A DNA stretch of 64,000 nt from positions 3,720,001 to 3,784,000 of the forward strand of contig NZ_CP017114.1 of the NCBI RefSeq assembly GCF_001720485.1. The letters run 5' to 3'. Shown here piece by piece: positions 40,465 through 49,382 of the stretch (position 1 is the stretch's first letter; each line of letters starts with the position of its first letter). This DNA comes from Cobetia marina. Its GTDB lineage: Bacteria > Pseudomonadota > Gammaproteobacteria > Pseudomonadales > Halomonadaceae. The notes under the pieces were generated by a model. It saw only the letters and a list, made by a program, of their open reading frames with translations. It made no database searches and was not told where the DNA came from. Made by a program: the position numbers and the translations under genes.

Positions 40465-40590
40465 ATGAAGCTTCAGATTCGCAAAGGTGACTTCAGCTTT
40501 TCCTTCGTAGGCAACCTCAAGAGCGCCGTGATCGCTTATGCCTTCTTGCTTCCAAATACTGCGGAAGCACTGACCACATTACTTAGATAA
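40465..40590 (+). CDS. Small ORF (41 residues) between nrdA and nrdB
   Basis: It begins MKLQIRKGDFSFSFVGNLKS and continues into a mainly hydrophobic stretch AVIAYAFLLPNTAEALTTLLR. A textbook AGGAG lies 6 bases before the ATG, which itself lies 14 bases past the nrdA stop, so it should be translated from the nrd mRNA. Its codons are more AT-rich than those of nrdA or nrdB. I do not recognise the family. The C-terminal half could be a membrane-seeking or amphipathic helix. It is too short for routine gene callers. Confidence 0.65.
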   Translation: MKLQIRKGDFSFSFVGNLKSAVIAYAFLLPNTAEALTTLLR

Positions 40591-40620
40591 GCAATGGGGG
40601 CCCTATGGGCCCCCGATTGC
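40591..40620 (+). promoter_or_regulatory. Strong hairpin between the 41-codon ORF and nrdB
   Basis: GGGGGCCC/GGGCCCCC with a TAT loop is extended by GCAAT/ATTGC past a single bulged base. It begins right after the small ORF stop. There is no T run, so it is more likely an mRNA processing or stability element, or a partial terminator, that sets the nrdA:nrdB ratio. Confidence 0.6.
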
Positions 40621-40641
40621 CGTACTGGAGAAAATTAAAGA

Positions 40642-41883
40642 ATGTTGAACTGGGACGATTTCCACGAAGACGAAGCCCCCGCTGCCGAGAAGCCGGCCGC
40701 TGCCAAACCGGCGCCGCAGGCCGAAGCCCCGGCGGCTGAAGTTGCCGTCGCGAGCGAGAACAGCGAAGGCTACGCGGTCAGCGAAGCGGAACGCATCGCC
40801 CGCGCCCAGCAGGCGCTGGACGATCTTGACGTGGCCAAGGGTCTGGAAGAACTGGAAATGGGTGCCCAGCGCATTCAGGTCGACGAGAAGCGCATGATCA
40901 ATGCCCGCGCCGACGTCAACCAGCTGGTGCCCTTCAAGTACGACTGGGCATGGCAGAAGTACCTCGACGGCTCCGCGAACCACTGGATGCCGCAGGAAGT
41001 GAACATGAACGCGGATATCGCGCTCTGGAAGAGCCAGGACGGCCTGACCGAAGACGAGCGTCTGATCGTGATGCGCTCGCTGGGTTACTTCTCCACTGCC
41101 GACTCGCTGGTCGCCAACAACCTGGTGCTGGCCGTCTACAAGAACATCACCAACCCGGAGTGCCGCCAGTACCTGCTGCGTCAGGCCTTCGAAGAGGCGA
41201 TCCACACCCACGCCTACCAGTACTGCATCGAGTCCCTGGGCATGGACGAAGGCGAAGTCTTCAACATGTACCGTGAAGTGGACTCCGTGGCGCGCAAGTC
41301 CGCCTGGAGCCTCAAGCACACCCAGGCGCTGGCGCGTGCCGACTTCCATACCGGCACACCGGAAGCGGACCAGGAATTCCTGCGCAACCTGATCGGCTTC
41401 TACGCCGTCACCGAAGGCATCTTCTTCTACTGCGGCTTCTCCCAGATCCTGTCCATGGGTCGTCGCAACAAGATGACCGGCGTCGCCGAGCAGTTCCAGT
41501 ACATCCTGCGTGACGAGTCCATGCACCTGAACTTCGGCATCGACGTGATCAACCAGATCAAGGTCGAGAACCCGCACCTGTGGACCGCCGAATTCCAGGA
41601 CGAAGTCACCCAGATGATTCTGGAAGGCACCCAGCTCGAGATCGAATACGCGCGTGACACCATGCCGCGCGGCGTACTGGGCATGAACGCGGCCATCATG
41701 GAGGAATACCTCCACTTCATCTGCAACCGTCGCCTCGCGCAGCTGGGCCTCAAGGAGCAGTTCCCGGGCGCCAAGAACCCGTTCCCGTGGATGTCCGAGA
41801 TCATCGATCTGCGCAAGGAGAAGAACTTCTTCGAGACGCGCGTCACCGAATATCAGGTCGGCGGTGCCCTGAGCTGGGATTGA
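40642..41883 (+). CDS. nrdB: Class Ia ribonucleoside-diphosphate reductase, beta subunit NrdB
   Basis: The radical-generating R2 subunit. The ferritin-like helical core shows the metal-ligand pattern ([19 protein letters not shown]-like [21 protein letters not shown]) and the C-terminus needed for binding NrdA ends VGGALSWD. It is 413 residues. An Ala/Pro/Glu-rich N-terminal extension of about 50 residues is present ([20 protein letters not shown]), as in pseudomonads. The start has GGAG about 11 bases upstream. It is followed by a double-hairpin terminator. Confidence 0.96.
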   Translation: MLNWDDFHEDEAPAAEKPAAAKPAPQAEAPAAEVAVASENSEGYAVSEAERIARAQQALDDLDVAKGLEELEMGAQRIQVDEKRMINARADVNQLVPFKYDWAWQKYLDGSANHWMPQEVNMNADIALWKSQDGLTEDERLIVMRSLGYFSTADSLVANNLVLAVYKNITNPECRQYLLRQAFEEAIHTHAYQYCIESLGMDEGEVFNMYREVDSVARKSAWSLKHTQALARADFHTGTPEADQEFLRNLIGFYAVTEGIFFYCGFSQILSMGRRNKMTGVAEQFQYILRDESMHLNFGIDVINQIKVENPHLWTAEFQDEVTQMILEGTQLEIEYARDTMPRGVLGMNAAIMEEYLHFICNRRLAQLGLKEQFPGAKNPFPWMSEIIDLRKEKNFFETRVTEYQVGGALSWD

Positions 41884-41903
41884 TCGCTGATCACTCCCTC
41901 TCC

Positions 41904-41979
41904 CGGAGACAGGCACGCGACTGACGCCTGTCTCCGCTGAGCACCCCAACGGGCCATGTCATTGATATGGCCCGTTTTT
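41904..41979 (+). terminator. Double-hairpin terminator after nrdB
   Basis: The first stem is CGGAGACAGGC/GCCTGTCTCCG (41904-41936). The second is AACGGGCCAT/ATGGCCCGTT (41948-41976), which runs into TTTTT. Confidence 0.85.
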
Positions 41980-42051
41980 GCGTCCAGCGCCCGCACAGGG
42001 TAGGCTTCGCGCCGTCCCGACTCTCCCCGGCTTCACGTGAAAGGAACGAAC

Positions 42052-43035
42052 ATGCAACTCGGTATCATCGGACTCGGCCGCATGGGCGGCAACATCGCCC
42101 GCCGCCTGATGCGCAATGGCCACGAAGTGGTCGCCCATGACCGTGACGAGGCGATTGCCCAGTCACTGGTCGCTGACGGCGCGACCCACGTCGACAATCT
42201 CGCGGCGCTGGTCCAGCAGCTGAAGGCACCGCGTGCCGTGTGGGTCATGTTGCCGGCGGGCGAGATCACCGAGCAGACCATCAGCGCACTGGCCGAGCTG
42301 ATGGAAGCCGGCGACACCATCATCGATGGCGGCAACACCTTCTACAAGGACGACATCCGTCGTGCTGCCACGCTGAAGGACAAGGGTCTGAACTACGTGG
42401 ACGTGGGCACCTCCGGTGGCGTGTGGGGCCTGGAGCGCGGCTACTGCATGATGATCGGCGCCGAGAAGGCCGTGTTCGATCATCTCGAGCCGCTGTTCGA
42501 CACCCTCGCCCCCGGCTATGGCAACCTCGAGCGCACCAAGGGTCGCAATGCCCCGGATGAGCGCGCGGAACGTGGCTATATCCACGCAGGCCCGGTCGGT
42601 GCCGGCCACTACGTGAAGATGGTGCACAACGGTATCGAGTACGGCCTGATGCAGGCCTACGCCGAAGGCTTCGAGCTGATGCAGAGCAAGGGCTCCGAGG
42701 ACCTTCCGGAAGACCAGCGCTTCGACCTCAACCTGGCCGACATCGCGGAAGTCTGGCGTCGTGGCAGCGTCGTCTCCTCCTGGCTGCTCGACCTGACCGC
42801 CCAGGCGCTCGCCGGCGATGCGCGCCTGGATCACTACAGCGGTGCCGTCTCCGACAGTGGCGAAGGCCGCTGGACCGTCGATGCCGCCGTCGAGCAGGGC
42901 GTTGCCGTGCCGGTGCTGGCAAACGCGCTGTTCTCGCGCTTCAGCTCGCGCAAGGAAAACACCTACGCCAACCGTCTGCTGTCCGCGATGCGCTTCGGCT
43001 TCGGTGGCCATGTCGAGCCGCCCAAGCAGGACTGA
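42052..43035 (+). CDS. gnd: 6-phosphogluconate dehydrogenase, short (GntZ/YqeC-like) form
   Basis: A 327-residue decarboxylating dehydrogenase that converts 6-phosphogluconate to ribulose 5-phosphate. It has Rossmann [19 protein letters not shown], the catalytic region [20 protein letters not shown] ([11 protein letters not shown]), [21 protein letters not shown] with the catalytic Lys, and a short C-terminal helical domain. It belongs to the short family lacking the large C-terminal extension of E. coli Gnd. The ATG at 42052 has AAGGA 6 bases upstream. It is monocistronic. Confidence 0.92.
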   Translation: MQLGIIGLGRMGGNIARRLMRNGHEVVAHDRDEAIAQSLVADGATHVDNLAALVQQLKAPRAVWVMLPAGEITEQTISALAELMEAGDTIIDGGNTFYKDDIRRAATLKDKGLNYVDVGTSGGVWGLERGYCMMIGAEKAVFDHLEPLFDTLAPGYGNLERTKGRNAPDERAERGYIHAGPVGAGHYVKMVHNGIEYGLMQAYAEGFELMQSKGSEDLPEDQRFDLNLADIAEVWRRGSVVSSWLLDLTAQALAGDARLDHYSGAVSDSGEGRWTVDAAVEQGVAVPVLANALFSRFSSRKENTYANRLLSAMRFGFGGHVEPPKQD

Positions 43036-43058
43036 TCTTCCGCTGACGCGTCAGACGT

Positions 43059-43098
43059 GAAACGCCCCGCTCATGGTCTCCCATGAGCGGGGCGTTTC
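43059..43098. terminator. Bidirectional intrinsic terminator
   Basis: The 18-base arms GAAACGCCCCGCTCATGG and complement surround TCTC, between converging gnd and the retropepsin-like gene. Confidence 0.82.
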
Positions 43099-43187
43099 GT
43101 TGGCGAGACCATCGTTGGCAAGACAGCATGAGCATCAGAACCTGTCAGTCTGACTATCTGGCCGGCCTCTCCTGCCCGGCAGTCTCG

Positions 43188-43727
43188 TCAGCCGCCACGC
43201 CCCGCAACCGGCGTGAGTGTCATCTGCTGCCCCCGCATGTTGATATCGAACTCCCCCAGAAAGCTCATTCCAAGCAGCACTACCTCATCATGCATGCCCG
43301 GCACGATGGCCCCGCGCACCTCGCGCTGGTTGAGCCCCGCCAGACTGACGACATCCAGCGTGGTCAGTGCGCCATGGCTCACCCCATTGGCGGTGGTGAA
43401 GCGGGCATCGCGCCCGCGCGGCAACGCCAGACGCTCGGCCAGTGATTCGGACACCGAGACATAGGTGGCGCCGGTATCCAGCAGGAAGGTCACCGGCTCA
43501 CCATTGATCTCGCCGGGTGCCACGAAGTGCCCTGAGCGGTTGCGCGTCAGGGTCAGCGGCTCCCCCTGGGACAATGCCTGACCGGCCAGCGAGGCATTCG
43601 GGCGGGTACGCTCCTCGAGCTGCCCCTGGAACCACCACACCAGCATGCCAAGTATCAGCCCCCAGCACAGCACCAGCATGCCGATACCGTAACGCCGGGT
43701 TGCCCCCTGGCCTTCAGAATCCTTCAT
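43188..43727 (-). CDS. Membrane-anchored retropepsin-like aspartic protease
   Basis: A 179-residue protein with one N-terminal transmembrane helix (GIGMLVLCWGLILGMLVWW) and a periplasmic single-lobe aspartic protease domain. It has VTFLLDTGATYVSVSESLAERL with the catalytic DTG, a hydrophobic flap region, and VVLLGMSFLGEFDINMRG, the Leu-Gly motif of the fold. It resembles the TIGR02281 family. Being a single lobe it should act as a dimer. Substrates are unknown. It ends a minus-strand group with the DUF3592 and ankyrin genes. Confidence 0.85.
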   Translation of the reverse strand: MKDSEGQGATRRYGIGMLVLCWGLILGMLVWWFQGQLEERTRPNASLAGQALSQGEPLTLTRNRSGHFVAPGEINGEPVTFLLDTGATYVSVSESLAERLALPRGRDARFTTANGVSHGALTTLDVVSLAGLNQREVRGAIVPGMHDEVVLLGMSFLGEFDINMRGQQMTLTPVAGRGG

Positions 43728-43788
43728 TCACCCTCACCTCTGACAGCCGGTTGCCAACATGCATCCCCCTCCATGCCACCGGCCCTCT

Positions 43789-44286
43789 TCATGCTACCGG
43801 CCCTCTCAACAACAGACGCAGCGCCACCAGACACAGCGCGATCCCCAGCGCCAATGGGACGCCGATCAACCAGCCGCGCGTGCCAGGCAGACTGGCCTCG
43901 TGAGGCGCACTGCGTCGATAGTTCACGGCCACGGTCTCGCCGACCGCAGGTGTCGGCGTCTGTACCGCCAGCGGTGATACATATTCATGCCAACCGCCAC
44001 GCCTGTCCTGGTAACGCACGATGGGCGCGTACTGGATCGACTCGACATTGAAGCGCCCCCCCGGCGGCAAGCCTGCCATCGCCAGGGCCTCGTCCTCACT
44101 CAACTCACCGCCCTTGGGCAGATGGATGCGGCCGCGCCCTTCCACGTTCAGGGCGCGATCATGACTGATCACCTCTCCCATCACCTGGACGCTTTCCCGT
44201 GCGAGTGATTGTGCGTACTGCCAGCGAAGCGCACCCAGCAACAGCAGCGCCACGCCGATGATCAACAGCCCCCAGGGTAATACCAT
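43789..44286 (-). CDS. DUF3592 membrane protein
   Basis: A 165-residue protein with an N-terminal helix (LPWGLLIIGVALLLLGALRW), a periplasmic-side domain with YAPIVRYQDRRGGWHEYVSP and GETVAVNYRRSAPHEA, and a C-terminal helix (WLIGVPLALGIALCLVALRLLL). The pattern is DUF3592, of unknown function. The ATG at 44286 has a perfect AGGAGG. The gene lies 26 bases past the ankyrin gene and 61 before the protease gene. Confidence 0.8.
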   Translation of the reverse strand: MVLPWGLLIIGVALLLLGALRWQYAQSLARESVQVMGEVISHDRALNVEGRGRIHLPKGGELSEDEALAMAGLPPGGRFNVESIQYAPIVRYQDRRGGWHEYVSPLAVQTPTPAVGETVAVNYRRSAPHEASLPGTRGWLIGVPLALGIALCLVALRLLLRGPVA

Positions 44287-44312
44287 GCGCTGCCTCCTGC
44301 GTAGGTTGGCCA

Positions 44313-44984
44313 TCATGTCTGGCGGGAACTCGCCGAGCGGGCTGCCTGAAGCGTCTCGTCCGACACGACATGCGCCACGCCCTGCTCCCGACCACCAGCC
44401 GCTTCCAGCATGTCACTCAAGGTCTCGAACTTGCGCCAGCGTGCGTGCGCCAGAGGTGTCACTCCCTCGGCATCCGCGAGATTGACGTCAGCGCCGTGAT
44501 CCAGCAGCTGCTTGACCACCTGTTGATAGGCATCCCCGCCGTCCCCCAGCAATACGGCTTCGATCAGCGCCGTCCAACCAAGGCGATTCTGATGATCAGG
44601 CGGCACGTCCGTCTGCTCCAGCAACACGCGACAGATATCCGCATGGCCGCGCTCGCTGGCGGACATCAGGGCCGTGGAGGAGAAACGATTGAGCACCGTG
44701 GCCGAGGCACCGTGCTCAAGCAGGCAGGTCAGGCAATTGCCATACCCCAGCGCCGCGGCAGCCAGCAATGGCGTGTCATGCAGGGCATCGGTCTGCTCGC
44801 TGTCAGCTCCCGCGGCCAACAGCGCCGCCACCGCTTCGGGCTGATTGGCCTGCACGGCCACCATCAACGGCGAGCGTCCGCGATAATCGACATCATTGAG
44901 GCGCTCACGCGCCCCGGGCTCGGCAAGCGCTTCCCTGAGCCCTTCCAGATCCCCACGCTGAGCGCACATCGTCATGTCCTTCAT
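44313..44984 (-). CDS. Ankyrin-repeat protein
   Basis: A 223-residue soluble protein of about five ankyrin repeats: GRSPLMVAVQANQPEAVAALLAAGAD, DTPLLAAAALGYGNCLTCLLEHGAS, STALMSASERGHADICRVLLEQ, GWTALIEAVLLGD...LLDHGADVN, GVTPLAHARWRKFETLSDMLEAAG. No signal peptide is visible. It is probably a protein-binding scaffold, partner unknown. AGGAGG lies 5 bases before the ATG at 44984. It is first in a likely three-gene unit with DUF3592 and the retropepsin. Confidence 0.88.
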   Translation of the reverse strand: MKDMTMCAQRGDLEGLREALAEPGARERLNDVDYRGRSPLMVAVQANQPEAVAALLAAGADSEQTDALHDTPLLAAAALGYGNCLTCLLEHGASATVLNRFSSTALMSASERGHADICRVLLEQTDVPPDHQNRLGWTALIEAVLLGDGGDAYQQVVKQLLDHGADVNLADAEGVTPLAHARWRKFETLSDMLEAAGGREQGVAHVVSDETLQAARSASSRQT

Positions 44985-45158
44985 GCCCACCTCCTGACGC
45001 CTGAGAATTCACACGACTCCTGTCTGACAGCCTATGCGATCCTGAAGACGACCGTTAGCCTCCCTGCGTTCAATCTCCGCCTTGCACAGCCGTCAACCCT
45101 CTCCCGGGGTCACTGTCACGCGCGCATCCCGCTGCCGGAACAGGCAGATATCAGGCAT

Positions 45159-45183
45159 AAAAAAAGCGCCCCCGAAGGAGCGC
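45159..45183 (-). terminator. Strong intrinsic terminator with UUCG tetraloop
   Basis: On the minus strand GCGCTCC-TTCG-GGGGCGC is followed by seven T residues. It is the cleanest factor-independent terminator in the window. It lies about 200 bases past the kinase stop. Confidence 0.88.
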
Positions 45184-45293
45184 CAGTTCGTCATCACCGC
45201 AGGGCGCGGCAGACGAGACTCAGAAACGAAGCCCGTCCGGCTGCCAGCCGAACCCCCTTAGAATACGGTGCGGCTGGCGTGACGCCCAATCAT
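45159..45293 (-). ncRNA. Candidate structured RNA or attenuator leader
   Basis: Upstream of the terminator, the minus strand can form GCCAGCCG/CGGCTGGC (45271-45278 with 45243-45250). The same right arm can instead form CGGCT/AGCCG (45238-45250), so the two folds exclude each other. An 11-codon frame (MIGRHASRTVF, 45293-45258) spans the first stem. It could be a small RNA, a kinase-operon 3' UTR or a leader. No known RNA family was recognised. Confidence 0.3.
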
Positions 45294-45382
45294 CTCTCGG
45301 GATCGGGATGATAGCCAAGCCCTATGAACTTACATCTTTCAATAGACTTATATCAAAGGACTGCAGGCCACCCCTCTTCCCA

Positions 45383-46747
45383 TCAGGCCGTGGGCTTGGT
45401 CCCCACCAGCGGTGAGCTGGGCAGCCAGACATGCGCCGCCAGGCCGCCCAGAGCGGAGCGCTCCAGCCTCAGCTCGCCGCCATACAGCGCCATCAGGTCG
45501 TCCACGATCGCAAGCCCGAGTCCTGAACCGGAGCGCCCCTCATCGAGACGTGCACCACGCCCCAGCGCGGCGGCGCTCTGCTCGTCGCTCATGCCCGGGC
45601 CATCATCCTCGATGACCAGCAGCACACCGCCATCGCGGGACTCGCTGGTCACACGTACCTGCTGCTGCGCCCATTGCAGCGCGTTCTCGAGCAGATTGCC
45701 GACCATCTCCTGCAGGTCCTGCGGGTCGACGCGCACACCGGCATCATCCTCCAGCGCGAGGCTGAGAGTGATGCCACGCCGGCTCGCCAGGCGCCCAAGG
45801 CCATCGAACACCGGCCCGGCGGCCTCGCGCAGACTGACTCGCCCACTGAGATGCGCACCGCCCGCGGCACTCGCCCGCGCCAGATGGTGACGCACGGCCT
45901 CATCGATACGTCGCAATTCGGCATCGATGCGGGCGCGGTCCTCGCCATCAAAGCGCTCGGACTGGGCCTTGAGCACACTGACTGGCGTCTTGAGCGCATG
46001 CGCCAGATTGCCCGCCGCGGCACGCCCACGCTCGATCAGGCGTTGATCTCGCTCCAGCACTGCATTGATCGCGCGCGTCAGCTCTGTCAGTTCAGGTGGC
46101 AGGCGTGTTTCCTCCAGCCTGTCCGCCTCACCCTCCGCGACCCGCTTGAGGCGTGCCCGCAACCGCCGCAGCGGTGCCAACCCCCAGCTGATCTGCGCGG
46201 CGGAACCACACACCAGCAACGACGCCAGCGCGACAAGCGCTCCCGCCAGCAACCACTCGAAACGCGCGACCTCGGCGTCCACCTCGCTGCGACTCGCCGC
46301 CACCATCACATGCAGTGGCTGGCTGCGGCCCGGCAGGCGAATATCACGCTCGATGGCGCGCAACGACTGATGACGCGGCCCGTCGAGATCCCGGCTCAGG
46401 AACCCGTCAGCACTGATCTCATCGCGAATCGGCAGGCGTTGATCCCACAGCGAGCGCGAGGTCAGCACATTGCCGTGGCGATCGGAAATCTGCCAATACC
46501 AGCCGGAGTAGGCCTGATCGAAACGCGGATCACCCAACGAGCGCGTAAGCCCCGGACGGCCTTTCTCGCGATCGAACTGGATCGCGGCGATCAACACCTT
46601 CGACAGCGACAGCAGCCGCTGGTCAAAGGCTGTCGTCACCGCATCCCGAAAGCTCCACGCCAGCCCCAGACCGGTCAACGGCATGACGATCAAGGCGATG
46701 ACCAGCGAGCCACCCAGCAGTCGCCGGCCGACGGACAATGGCTTCAT
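45383..46747 (-). CDS. Sensor histidine kinase (PhoQ-like)
   Basis: A 454-residue inner-membrane kinase. A first helix lies at residues 10-30, then a periplasmic sensor of about 130 residues (QAYSGWYWQISDRHGNVLTSRSLWD) and a second helix near 165-185. The HAMP domain, H-box GNLAHALKTPVSVLKAQSE, NLLENALQWA, DDGPGM and GSGLGLAIVDDL follow. The H-box LKTP is that of PhoQ-type kinases. It overlaps the regulator gene by 4 bases. The PepSY genes upstream suggest an envelope or metal-related signal (inference). Confidence 0.88.
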   Translation of the reverse strand: MKPLSVGRRLLGGSLVIALIVMPLTGLGLAWSFRDAVTTAFDQRLLSLSKVLIAAIQFDREKGRPGLTRSLGDPRFDQAYSGWYWQISDRHGNVLTSRSLWDQRLPIRDEISADGFLSRDLDGPRHQSLRAIERDIRLPGRSQPLHVMVAASRSEVDAEVARFEWLLAGALVALASLLVCGSAAQISWGLAPLRRLRARLKRVAEGEADRLEETRLPPELTELTRAINAVLERDQRLIERGRAAAGNLAHALKTPVSVLKAQSERFDGEDRARIDAELRRIDEAVRHHLARASAAGGAHLSGRVSLREAAGPVFDGLGRLASRRGITLSLALEDDAGVRVDPQDLQEMVGNLLENALQWAQQQVRVTSESRDGGVLLVIEDDGPGMSDEQSAAALGRGARLDEGRSGSGLGLAIVDDLMALYGGELRLERSALGGLAAHVWLPSSPLVGTKPTA

Positions 46748-47463
46748 GCGTCGCGGCCGTCCGCTCCCGCTGCGCCGGCCCCGTCTGCGCCACCCGATTC
46801 GGCATCCGGGTCGCGCAGGCGATAACCGCGACCGCGCAGGGTCTCGATACGCTCAGCCCCCAGCTTGCGACGCAGGCGGCTGATCTGGACATCGATGACA
46901 TTCGAGTCGGGTTCGTGGTCACGATCATAGACATGCTCGACCAGCTCCGAACGGCTCACCACGCCGGGCACGGCATGCATCAGGTGCATCAGCAACCGCG
47001 TCTCCTGTGCCGTCAGTGACACGGGGCGCCCCGCCAGGCTGACGGTGCCGCCATGCGTATCACAGGCCAGATCCCCCAGCTTGAGCACCGGATGGGCATG
47101 CCCGCGCGAGCGACGCACCAGCGCGCGCAGGCGGAAGATGACCTCGGCCGTCTCGAAGGGCTTGGTCACGTAATCATCCGCACCGGCAGAGAAGCCGGCC
47201 GCCTTGTCCGACCAGCGCTCACGCGCCGTCAGCACCAGCACCGGGACTTCGATGCCGGCCTCACGCCACTGGGCCAGCCAGCGGGTGCCATCACCATCCG
47301 GCAGGCCAAGGTCCAGCACCACCGCATCATAGCGCTCGGTCTGCACCAGAAAATCGGCATCGGCACCATTGACGGCATGCTCGACCAGCACATCTGCCTC
47401 ACTGAGGCGTGCCATCAGCGCTTCGGCCAACGGCATGTCATCTTCCACCAACAATATCTTCAT
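46744..47463 (-). CDS. OmpR-family response regulator
   Basis: A 239-residue PhoP/QseB-like regulator. The receiver has MKILLVEDDMPLAEAL, VVLDLGLPDGDG with the acceptor Asp and YVTKPFETAEV. The winged helix has LTAQETRLLMHLMHAVPGVVSRSEL and SNVIDVQISRLRRKLG ... IETLRGRGYRL. A Gly/Ala/Asp-rich tail of about 20 residues is unusual. Its stop overlaps the kinase start (ATGA). The start at 47463 is the normal family start. Confidence 0.92.
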   Translation of the reverse strand: MKILLVEDDMPLAEALMARLSEADVLVEHAVNGADADFLVQTERYDAVVLDLGLPDGDGTRWLAQWREAGIEVPVLVLTARERWSDKAAGFSAGADDYVTKPFETAEVIFRLRALVRRSRGHAHPVLKLGDLACDTHGGTVSLAGRPVSLTAQETRLLMHLMHAVPGVVSRSELVEHVYDRDHEPDSNVIDVQISRLRRKLGAERIETLRGRGYRLRDPDAESGGADGAGAAGADGRDA

Positions 47464-47553
47464 GAATTCTGGGCACTCCTGGGCAGTCGCTATCCGGTGA
47501 CGGATACCACGTCACGGCATCACACGAGGACACTGCTGCAAGCATAACGGTCC

Positions 47554-48033
47554 TCAGGGGTCTTCGGCACCCTCAAGACCGCCCGTTGGCTGACGCTCGC
47601 TCAGGGATGGCGATGGGCCTGCCGGGCTCTCGGGAGCATGACGGCGCATCGCGTCCAGATTGACGCCACGCACCTCACGCAGCTCTCCATCCGCGGCCCG
47701 TACGGTGAACTTGGCCATCTGGCCCTGCGGCCCGAGCATCTCGACCTCGTAGATCAACTCGCCATGGATGTCTTCAAGCTCCACCTCGACCACCTGCCCC
47801 AGCCAGTCACGCTCGAGACTGTCCAGCAGTTCAGACAGTGAAATGACACGACCGGCAGCCACCTCATCGTGCAGGCTACGCCAGCGCTCACTGTCACACA
47901 GCGCATGCGGCGGCATGGCCAGGACACCGATCAGCAAGCCGCCCAGCCCCAGGCACAACCATCCATAGCGTTGCCGCCATTGGCTGACGCGGGATGCGCT
48001 GGCGCCTGTCTGGGCCTTGCGGGGAGTCGGCAT
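47554..48033 (-). CDS. PepSY-domain membrane-anchored protein
   Basis: A 159-residue protein. A basic N-terminus and one hydrophobic segment (YGWLCLGLGGLLIGVLAMPPHALC) act as signal or anchor. A PepSY domain follows: VAAGRVISLSELLDSLERDWLGQVVEVELEDIHGELIYEVEML, then AKFTVRAADGELREVRG. The Pro/Ser-rich tail is disordered. PepSY domains regulate peptidases or sense metals in the envelope. AAGAGG lies 9 bases before the ATG at 48033. It lies directly upstream of the regulator-kinase pair and may be cotranscribed with it. Confidence 0.85.
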   Translation of the reverse strand: MPTPRKAQTGASASRVSQWRQRYGWLCLGLGGLLIGVLAMPPHALCDSERWRSLHDEVAAGRVISLSELLDSLERDWLGQVVEVELEDIHGELIYEVEMLGPQGQMAKFTVRAADGELREVRGVNLDAMRRHAPESPAGPSPSLSERQPTGGLEGAEDP

Positions 48034-48287
48034 GACGGAAAACCTCTTGAATTGCGGCGGGTCTGATGCGCCGCGACGGGCGCTGATGCTCGACAAGCAT
48101 CCTGGCAATGGAATGTGCAAGCAAACCTGCGTTGGAACAGCGCGGACGCCAGCGGAAGCGCACGGATGACCGCATGCCGCAAAGACTGACAGGCAGCAAT
48201 GAACCTCAGATGAATCCCCCTCTCAGTGTCATGCAAGGTCGCATGTCTCACAGTGAGGCCATGTTCCACTGCCTTGAGGAGGCGTCC

Positions 48288-49109
48288 ATGCCGTCATCTC
48301 CTGACTCTCCCAGTGTGAAGGAGGCTCGCTCTCGGGCCATCAGCATCCGGCTGGCGGGGCGCTCCATCGTGAACCTTCGCCAGCGACTGGGAGCGGGCGC
48401 TCTCAGCCTGATGCTGGGCTCGGTGCCCGCCTATGCCAATGGCATCGAGGATCTCCCTCCCCAGCATCGGCTGAGCGCTTCCACGCTGGGCACGGGGCTG
48501 GATGACACTCGTCGCGAGGTGGCCGCGCTCGCCACGGCGAGCAGGCACAGTCCTGACAGCTCTGGCAGTCCTGACAGCCCTAGCAGTCCTGGCAGCCCTG
48601 ACAGGCGTGCTGCGGGGATGGGCAATGACAATGGCGATACCACGTCAGGGCAAGCGGCACCGGACTCGCAGCGCGATCACGAAAGCTCTCACGAAAGCTC
48701 TCGCCTCCTGTCCACGGGGCTGGCTCCGGAACTGCTGACCCAGCTGATGATGCGAGCCAGCCACAGTGGGATGCGTCAATTCAGTGGCATGGACATCGTG
48801 GCGAATCAGGTCCGTTTCACCGGCTGGGGGCGAGACGGCTGGGAGATGGAACTGTCCATCAATCGCGCGGATGGCGAGCTGATCGATGAGGCGCTACGCC
48901 GCCAGACCCGCCAGACGGAGGAAGGGGCAATGGGGAGAAACAGCCTGCGTCAGACCTTGAATTTTGCCGCCAGCGACGGCATTGAAAGGATACGCAGTGT
49001 CGACGTGGAGGCGCATGCCATCCGAATCGTCGGACTGGACGGGCAAGGCCGACAGCAGACCCTGTCCTTGAGCCTGCCCACCCTTGCCAGCACGATGCCG
49101 GGCGGATGA
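48288..49109 (+). CDS. Exported PepSY-like protein with a low-complexity linker
   Basis: A 273-residue protein with a twin-Arg-poor but basic N-terminus, and a signal-like segment (GAGALSLMLGSVPAYANG) about residues 37-54. A Ser-Pro-Gly-Asp repeat region (SSGSPDSPSSPGSPD) follows, and then a C-terminal domain with FSGMDIVANQVRFTGWGRDGWEMELSINRADGELIDE that resembles PepSY. The repeat DNA includes CACGAAAGCTCT twice in tandem. GAGGAGG lies 5 bases before the ATG. It is divergent from the other PepSY gene across 254 bases that must hold both promoters. Confidence 0.6.
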   Translation: MPSSPDSPSVKEARSRAISIRLAGRSIVNLRQRLGAGALSLMLGSVPAYANGIEDLPPQHRLSASTLGTGLDDTRREVAALATASRHSPDSSGSPDSPSSPGSPDRRAAGMGNDNGDTTSGQAAPDSQRDHESSHESSRLLSTGLAPELLTQLMMRASHSGMRQFSGMDIVANQVRFTGWGRDGWEMELSINRADGELIDEALRRQTRQTEEGAMGRNSLRQTLNFAASDGIERIRSVDVEAHAIRIVGLDGQGRQQTLSLSLPTLASTMPGG

Positions 49110-49382
49110 CGCTCGGACCTGACGGCCTCCACCGCGCCCCTGCGGACACGACAATCGCCTTGACGACAACGCTGCCAACCTCGATGCTGAGATCATGAGG
49201 CAGCCAAAGGCATGACGAATCTCGCAGGGGCCTGCAGTACCGCCCTGGCTCAGGTGCTTCAGGCGCTGACAGCCAAATGAGACACCCCACTTTCCAGACC
49301 CGATACCCCCGACCATCCACCTTCACACATCGGGTCTTCCCTGCCCGGCCCATCGGCCCGGCAACCATTGCGGAGAATCAAC

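Larger units (their letters stand above)
44985..45382. other. Region between the sensor kinase and ankyrin genes
   Basis: 398 bases without a convincing protein gene. It contains the RNA candidate below (45159-45293) with its terminator, and about 170 bases upstream of the ankyrin gene that presumably hold its promoter. Confidence 0.5.
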
